Below, one piece after another: positions 59,015-64,000 of a stretch of 64,000 nucleotides of DNA (position 1 is its first letter; every line of letters begins with the position of its first letter). Source of the stretch: Paramicrobacterium agarici (GTDB lineage Bacteria > Actinomycetota > Actinomycetes > Actinomycetales > Microbacteriaceae); NCBI RefSeq assembly GCF_002563955.1, contig NZ_PDJE01000001.1, positions 1,922,001-1,986,000 of the forward strand, read 5' to 3'. Made by a program: the position numbers and the translations under genes. The notes beneath the pieces were generated by a model that saw only the letters and a program-made list of their open reading frames with translations, ran no database searches and was not told where the DNA came from.

Positions 59015-61288
59015 TTGGAAGGTCCAGAAATCACTGCTGCCGAGGCCGTCCTCGACAACGGACGCTTTGGAAAGCGCACCGTGCGGTTCGAGACCGGCCG
59101 TCTCGCCCAGCAGGCACAAGGCTCCGTCGCCGCCTATCTCGACGACGAAACAATGCTTCTCTCGGCGACCTCTGCAGGCAAGCATCCGAAAGACAACTTC
59201 GACTTCTTCCCGCTCACGGTGGACGTCGAGGAGCGCAGCTACGCCGCGGGAAAGATTCCCGGATCGTTCTTCCGTCGCGAGGGTCGCCCCTCGACCGACG
59301 CGATTCTGGTGTGCCGGCTAATCGACCGGCCTCTGCGCCCGTCGTTCGTTGACGGTCTCCGCAATGAGGTGCAGATCGTCGTGACGGTTCTGTCGATTGC
59401 GCCTGGCGAGTTCTATGACGCTCTCGCCATCAACGCAGCATCCGCCTCGACCCAGATCTCGGGACTCCCGTTCTCTGGCCCGATCGCCGGCGTGCGCCTC
59501 GCGCTCATTCCAGGCAATGGGCAGAACGAGGACCAGTGGGTTGCGTTCCCGAACGCTGAGCAGGTCGAGCAGGCCGTCTTCGACCTCATGGTCGCCGGTC
59601 GCGTCGTGACGAACGACGACGGCACCGAAGACGTCGCGATCATGATGGTTGAAGCTGAGGCCACAGAGCACAGCTTCGATCTGATCAAGGCTGGTGCCGT
59701 CAAGCCGAACGAGGAGATCGTCGCGGCGGGGCTGGAAGCGGCAAAGCCCTTCATCGCCGAACTCGTGCGCGCACAGGCCGAGATGGCATCGCACGCGGCC
59801 AAGGAAGTTCAGGACTACCCGGTGTTCCTGCCCTACACCGACGAGGTCTTCGCGGCTGTGGATGCACTCGCGGCCGAGGAACTCACGTCTGTGTACCAGA
59901 TCGCTGACAAGCTCGAGCGTCAGAATGCCGACGATGCTCTCAAGGAGCGCGTCAAGGAGCAGATCGCGGCAAAGGCCGAATCCGGCGAACTTCCGGCGGA
60001 TGCGGCCAACCAGGTGTCCGGCGCGTACAAGGCGCTCACCAAGCGCATCGTCCGCGGCCGCATTCTCACCGAGGGCGTTCGCATCGACGGGCGCGGACTC
60101 GCCGACATCCGCCCGCTCGACGCGGAGGTGCAGGTCATTCCGCGTGTTCACGGCTCGGCGATCTTCCAGCGCGGTGAAACCCAGATCATGGGCGTCACCA
60201 CGCTCAACATGCTGAAGATGGAGCAGCAGATCGACTCGCTGTCTCCGCAGACGCACAAGCGGTACATGCACCACTACAACTTCCCGCCGTACTCGACGGG
60301 TGAGACGGGGCGCGTCGGATCGCCCAAGCGCCGCGAGATCGGCCACGGCTTCCTTGCGGAGCGCGCTCTCGCGCCGGTGCTGCCGAGTCGCGAGGAGTTC
60401 CCGTACGCGATCCGCCAGGTCTCTGAGGCTCTGGGATCGAACGGTTCGACGTCGATGGGATCCGTGTGCGCCTCGACGCTCTCGCTGCTCAACGCGGGTG
60501 TTCCGCTCAAGGCGCCCGTCGCGGGCATCGCCATGGGTCTTGTCTCCGACGAGGTCGACGGTCAGACCCGCTATGCAGCGCTGACCGACATTCTCGGCGC
60601 CGAAGACGCACTGGGCGACATGGACTTCAAGGTTGCGGGTACGAGCGAGTACGTGACCGCGATCCAGCTGGACACCAAGCTCGACGGCATTCCCGCGTCG
60701 GTGCTTGCCGCCGCACTTACGCAGGCGAAGGATGCACGCACGCAGATCCTGCAGGTTCTGAACGCCGCCATCGACACGCCAGACGAGATGGCTCCGACGG
60801 CCCCGCGCGTGATCAGCGTGCAGATTCCCGTCGACAAGATCGGTGAGCTCATCGGTCCGAAGGGCAAGACCATCAACGGAATCCAGGACGAGACGGGAGC
60901 CGACATCTCGATCGAAGACGACGGCACCGTCTTCATCGGCGCCGTCGATGGCCCCTCGGCCGAGGCCGCGCGTGCTCAGGTCAACGCGATCGCGAACCCG
61001 ACGAACCCGGAGGTCGGCGACCAGTTCCTCGGAACCGTCGTCAAGATCGCCGCGTTCGGAGCGTTCATTTCGCTGCTTCCGGGCAAGGACGGCCTTCTGC
61101 ACATCTCTGAGGTGCGCAAGCTGGCCGGAGGCAAGCGCGTGGGTGCTGTTGAAGACGTGCTGAGCGTCGGCCAGAAGATCCTCGTCGAGGTCACGAAGGT
61201 CGACGACAGGGGCAAGCTGTCGCTTCAGCCCGTCATCGCTGATGAGGATGCTGCATCGGGCAGCGAATCCGAGTCAGACGAAAGCTGA
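59015..61288 (+). CDS. pnp: Polyribonucleotide nucleotidyltransferase (PNPase)
   Basis: 757 residues. 3'-5' phosphorolytic exoribonuclease and component of RNA decay; in actinobacteria also acts in polyadenylation-like tailing. Two RNase PH domains ([52 protein letters not shown]), a KH domain with [14 protein letters not shown] and a C-terminal S1 domain ([25 protein letters not shown]). The TTG at 59015 was chosen: it gives the standard MEGPEI start and lies seven bases after AAGGAG; a GTG at 59009 is too close to the ribosome-binding site. Strong terminator follows. Confidence 0.96.
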   Translation: MEGPEITAAEAVLDNGRFGKRTVRFETGRLAQQAQGSVAAYLDDETMLLSATSAGKHPKDNFDFFPLTVDVEERSYAAGKIPGSFFRREGRPSTDAILVCRLIDRPLRPSFVDGLRNEVQIVVTVLSIAPGEFYDALAINAASASTQISGLPFSGPIAGVRLALIPGNGQNEDQWVAFPNAEQVEQAVFDLMVAGRVVTNDDGTEDVAIMMVEAEATEHSFDLIKAGAVKPNEEIVAAGLEAAKPFIAELVRAQAEMASHAAKEVQDYPVFLPYTDEVFAAVDALAAEELTSVYQIADKLERQNADDALKERVKEQIAAKAESGELPADAANQVSGAYKALTKRIVRGRILTEGVRIDGRGLADIRPLDAEVQVIPRVHGSAIFQRGETQIMGVTTLNMLKMEQQIDSLSPQTHKRYMHHYNFPPYSTGETGRVGSPKRREIGHGFLAERALAPVLPSREEFPYAIRQVSEALGSNGSTSMGSVCASTLSLLNAGVPLKAPVAGIAMGLVSDEVDGQTRYAALTDILGAEDALGDMDFKVAGTSEYVTAIQLDTKLDGIPASVLAAALTQAKDARTQILQVLNAAIDTPDEMAPTAPRVISVQIPVDKIGELIGPKGKTINGIQDETGADISIEDDGTVFIGAVDGPSAEAARAQVNAIANPTNPEVGDQFLGTVVKIAAFGAFISLLPGKDGLLHISEVRKLAGGKRVGAVEDVLSVGQKILVEVTKVDDRGKLSLQPVIADEDAASGSESESDES

Positions 61289-61300
61289 TCGATTCTCGAC

Positions 61301-61341
61301 GCAGAATGGCTCGTCCCGCACCGCGGGGCGAGCCATTCTGC
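61301..61341 (+). terminator. Strong terminator of pnp
   Basis: 19-bp stem, GCAGAATGGCTCG-T-CCCGC and its complement, with one G-T pair and a three-base loop ACC. Ends at 61341. The strongest hairpin in the window. Confidence 0.85.
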
Positions 61342-61366
61342 GTCTGTGAGCCGCGTGCGAGTCTCG

Positions 61367-61395
61367 TTGAGAGCTGACGCTGGGTGACGTAGTCT
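61367..61395 (+). promoter_or_regulatory. Promoter of the pdh operon
   Basis: TTGAGA (61367-61372), 17-base spacer, TAGTCT (61390-61395); start near 61402, leader of about 78 bases before pdhA. Confidence 0.6.
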
Positions 61396-61479
61396 CGAGG
61401 TAATCCGGCAACGAGGCCGGGGCTGCTCGGTGAGCCACAAGCGAACCGCGCGGAACACGAGAGAAAGACGCGTGTCACA

Positions 61480-62595
61480 GTGTCCACAACACATGGTCCG
61501 ACGATGCTCCTCACACACTCAGGGGAGTATGTCCAATTGCTCACGCCGCGCGGAGAGCGCGTGGATGCGCCCGGGTTCGACCCCTGGGTCGCCGATATTG
61601 ACGCGGAAGAGCTGCGTTCCCTCTACGACGACATGGTGATCAGCCGTCGTCTCGACACCGAGGCGACAGCGCTGCAGCGACAGGGCGAGATCGGTCTCTG
61701 GCCGCCGCTGCTCGGACAAGAGGCCGCTCAGGTCGGTTCTGCCCGCGCACTGCGCGACAGCGACTTCGTGTTCGGCAGCTATCGCGAGAACGCCGTCGCC
61801 TACTGCCGGGGCGTCGACCTCACGACGATGATCTCCGTCTGGCGAGGAAACGCCAATGCCGGGTGGAATCCGTACGACATCAACATGGCAGCACCAGCCA
61901 TCATCATCGGCGCTCAGAGCCTCCACGCCGTCGGCTACGCCATGGGATGCGACTTCGACGGCTCCGACGACATCTCCATCGCCTACTTCGGTGACGGTGC
62001 GACCAGCCAGGGCGATGTGAACGAGGCGATGGTCTTCGCCGCGAGCTACAAGGCTCCCGTCATCTTCTTCTGTCAGAACAATCAGTACGCCATCTCCGAA
62101 CCCGTGGGGGTGCAGACGACGAAGCCGATCGCCGACCGAGCACCCGGGTTCGGCATCCCCAGCATCCGCGTCGACGGAAATGATGTTCTCGCCGTGTATG
62201 CCGCGACCGCCATCGCCGCGGACCGAGCGCGGTCGGGTAACGGGCCGACGTACATCGAAGCGGTGACGTATCGCATGGGAGCGCACACGACGAGCGATGA
62301 TCCGACGCGGTATCGAACAGAAAGCGAGCTTGACGAGTGGCGGGAGAAGGATCCCCTCGACCGGGTCAAGCACTACCTGACGAGCATGGGTGCTCTCGAT
62401 GCCGACCAGTCCGCACAGATCGATGAGCATGCAGATCGGGTCGCGAGAGAGCTCCGCGCGGCGATTCGAGCCCTGCCGGAGCCAGAGCCGCTATCGTTCT
62501 TCGACACCGTTTTCGCTGAGCCCAACGCTCACCTCGCGAGACAGCGCAGCCAGCATGCCGCGTACCTCGCGTCGTTCGACGGGGGTGAGAGCTGA
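61480..62595 (+). CDS. pdhA: 2-oxoacid (pyruvate or branched-chain) dehydrogenase E1 alpha
   Basis: 371 residues. Thiamine diphosphate motif GDGATSQGDVNEA...FCQNNQ, the phosphorylation-loop-like YRMGAHTTSDDPTRYR and substrate loop YRENAVAYCRGVD. With E1 beta decarboxylates a 2-oxoacid and passes the acyl group to lipoyl-E2. Pyruvate versus branched-chain substrate cannot be settled from sequence alone. GTG start; alternative codons exist nearby. TGATG overlap with the next gene. Confidence 0.9.
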   Translation: MSTTHGPTMLLTHSGEYVQLLTPRGERVDAPGFDPWVADIDAEELRSLYDDMVISRRLDTEATALQRQGEIGLWPPLLGQEAAQVGSARALRDSDFVFGSYRENAVAYCRGVDLTTMISVWRGNANAGWNPYDINMAAPAIIIGAQSLHAVGYAMGCDFDGSDDISIAYFGDGATSQGDVNEAMVFAASYKAPVIFFCQNNQYAISEPVGVQTTKPIADRAPGFGIPSIRVDGNDVLAVYAATAIAADRARSGNGPTYIEAVTYRMGAHTTSDDPTRYRTESELDEWREKDPLDRVKHYLTSMGALDADQSAQIDEHADRVARELRAAIRALPEPEPLSFFDTVFAEPNAHLARQRSQHAAYLASFDGGES

Positions 62596-63641
62596 TGCCC
62601 GAACAGCAGACCGCAGGCACGAGTGAGAGCGTGACGACGCTCACGATGTCGAAGGCGATCAACGAGGGATTGCGACGCTCGCTCCGAGACGACGAGAAGG
62701 TCGTGATCATGGGGGAGGACATCGGGGAGCTCGGAGGCGTTTTCCGCGTGACCGATGGCCTCAAGTCTGAGTTCGGACCGTCGCGCGTGATCGATACACC
62801 GCTGGCAGAAGCCGGGATCATCGGAACCGCCGTCGGACTCGCCTACCGCGGATACCGCCCGGTATGCGAGATCCAATTCGACGGCTTCATCTACCCGGGG
62901 TTCGACCAGATCGTCGCGCAGGTCGCGAAGCTGCACGCACGAACGCGAGGCGACGTGCGCATGCCGCTCACGATCCGCGTGCCGTTCGGGGGAGGCATCG
63001 GCTCCGTTGAACACCACTCGGAGTCGCCGGAAGCATATTTCGCACACACGGCCGGACTGCGCGTGATCAGCTGCTCGAACCCGCAAGACGCGTACTCCAT
63101 GCTGCGCGAGGCGATCGCGAGCGACGACCCTGTCATGTTCTTCGAGCCGAAGCGCCGCTACTGGATGAAGGGAGACGTCGACCTCGAGCTCGCCTCCGAG
63201 ACGCGTATGGACCGCGCGCGCGTGCTGACGAGCGGAAACGATGTCACGCTCGTCGCCTATGGGCCGCTTGTTCCCACGGCCCTCGATGTCGCTGCCGCAG
63301 CAGCCGATGACGGCGTGTCGGTTGAAGTCATCGATCTGCGCTCGCTGCAGCCCGTGGACTTCGACGCTGTCGCCGCGTCGGTGCGCGTTACCGGGCGTCT
63401 CGTTGTTGCTCACGAGGCGCAGCGCTTTGGCGGCATGGGCGCTGAGATCGCGGCGACGATCACGGAGCGGTGCTTCGAGTATCTGGAGGCAGCACCCGAA
63501 CGCGTCACAGGATTCGACACGCCGTACCCACCCGCTGCATTCGAGGACCATTTTCTGCCCGACCTCGATCGCATTCTGGATGCTGTCGACCGCGCGATGG
63601 GCCGCAGAAACTCTCTGAGCGACTGGAGGTTCGACGGATGA
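62595..63641 (+). CDS. pdhB: 2-oxoacid dehydrogenase E1 beta
   Basis: 348 residues. Transketolase-like pyrimidine-binding domain ([55 protein letters not shown]) and C-terminal domain ([14 protein letters not shown]). Pairs with E1 alpha in a heterotetramer. ATG sits in the stop codon of the E1 alpha gene and its own stop overlaps the E2 start. Confidence 0.93.
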   Translation: MPEQQTAGTSESVTTLTMSKAINEGLRRSLRDDEKVVIMGEDIGELGGVFRVTDGLKSEFGPSRVIDTPLAEAGIIGTAVGLAYRGYRPVCEIQFDGFIYPGFDQIVAQVAKLHARTRGDVRMPLTIRVPFGGGIGSVEHHSESPEAYFAHTAGLRVISCSNPQDAYSMLREAIASDDPVMFFEPKRRYWMKGDVDLELASETRMDRARVLTSGNDVTLVAYGPLVPTALDVAAAAADDGVSVEVIDLRSLQPVDFDAVAASVRVTGRLVVAHEAQRFGGMGAEIAATITERCFEYLEAAPERVTGFDTPYPPAAFEDHFLPDLDRILDAVDRAMGRRNSLSDWRFDG

Positions 63642-64000
63642 GCGTCAAGGACTTTCTGCTGCCCGACCTCGGTGAGGGGTTGACCGAGTCGGAGATTGCC
63701 AGTTGGAAGATCGCCGAAGGCGACACAGTGAGCGTGAATCAGGTGATCGCCGAGATCGAGACGGCCAAGGCCCTTGTGGAGCTGCCGTCGCCGTTCGACG
63801 GGACGATCCGCACGCTCTACGCCGAAGAAGGGGCGACCGTGCAGGTCGGCGAGCCCCTCATCGCATTCGAACTCGACGGCGACGATGATGAACCTGGTGA
63901 CGCACCGCCGGAACGCGAACCTGTGCTCGTCGGGTACGGACCGAAGAAGGAGCGCAGCGCAGCGCCGCGACGCAGACGACGTTCGTGGGAGGGCGAAAAG
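63638..64000 (+). CDS. pdhC: Dihydrolipoamide acyltransferase (E2), N-terminal part
   Basis: First 121 residues only; the gene runs past the window end. Complete lipoyl domain, [15 protein letters not shown] and lipoyl-lysine Lys44 in [12 protein letters not shown], then an acidic linker (GDDDDEPGD) and a basic stretch (PRRRRRSW). E2 carries the acyl group to CoA. ATGA overlap with E1 beta. Confidence 0.92.
   Translation, partial: MSVKDFLLPDLGEGLTESEIASWKIAEGDTVSVNQVIAEIETAKALVELPSPFDGTIRTLYAEEGATVQVGEPLIAFELDGDDDEPGDAPPEREPVLVGYGPKKERSAAPRRRRRSWEGEK

Noticed and set aside
58921-59352. Frame starting with ATG at 58921 before pnp
   Set aside because: No ribosome-binding site, runs 340 bases into pnp in another phase with Arg-rich shadow composition.
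1-64000. Prophage, insertion sequence, toxin-antitoxin or restriction system
   Set aside because: No transposase, integrase, phage structural, toxin-antitoxin or restriction enzyme gene was recognised; gene order and composition look chromosomal throughout.

Overview
This 64-kb window is a continuous piece of a high-GC Gram-positive chromosome, almost certainly an actinobacterium and most likely a member of the Microbacteriaceae (inference from gene content and gene order, not from a search). Evidence includes a mycoredoxin, a mycothiol-dependent isomerase-like protein, a DUF5302 protein, a PNPase starting with MEGPEI, the proS-nusA-ylxR-infB-rbfA-truB-ribF information-processing cluster, and many genes whose start codon lies 6-7 bases after a TANNNT -10 box (leaderless transcripts). 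I see no tRNA, rRNA, CRISPR array, insertion sequence, phage gene or attachment site.

Layout. 1-3.1 kb: end of a small SHOCT-type membrane protein, a thiolase (minus) and a divergent 3-oxoacid CoA-transferase AB pair. 3.1-9.4 kb: ispG, then a six-gene Bat-type operon (MoxR ATPase, DUF58, small membrane protein, two VWA proteins, TPR protein). 9.4-20.3 kb: proS, nusA, ylxR, infB, rbfA, a lipoprotein, mutY (minus), truB, two small membrane proteins, ribF. 20.3-27.3 kb: a mycothiol-dependent-enzyme homologue and an MFS permease sharing overlapping divergent -10 boxes, then a SorC/DeoR-type regulator with deoC, a full aldehyde dehydrogenase and a half-length aldehyde dehydrogenase (deoxyribose-type catabolic operon with two visible operator dyads). 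27.3-32.6 kb: SNF2 helicase, small membrane protein, mycoredoxin, and a methionine-type ABC importer (metNIQ). 32.6-39.6 kb: an operon of a ketosynthase and an AMP-forming ligase, pfkA, an S9 oligopeptidase, an aldo/keto reductase. 39.7-46.8 kb: Pit phosphate transporter plus accessory membrane protein, two divergent nucleobase permeases, aspartase, FKBP and apt. 46.9-52.1 kb: Lrp/AsnC regulator, luciferase-family oxidoreductase, a protealysin-like M4 metalloprotease that carries a C-terminal emfourin-like (inhibitor) domain, a CE1758/CE1759-type flavin monooxygenase plus FMN reductase pair, DUF5302. 52.1-61.3 kb: VanZ-like protein, rpsO, small membrane protein, fructosamine kinase, an acyltransferase-3 and a 1156-residue patatin with membrane C-terminus, pnp. 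61.3-64 kb: pdh operon (E1 alpha, E1 beta, start of E2), cut by the window end.

How it fits together. Most of the window is core metabolism and gene expression in short, tightly overlapping operons (ATGA, TGATG and TTGA junctions). The points most worth a second look are the protease-inhibitor fusion, the leaderless and mirror-image divergent promoters (mutY/truB, MDMPI/MFS), a 27-codon leaderless ORF coupled to truB, a strongly over-represented GGATGCTG octamer, a hairpin that covers the infB ribosome-binding site, the half aldehyde dehydrogenase, and the ketosynthase/ligase pair without a carrier protein. No single gene here is proof of a wholly new system.
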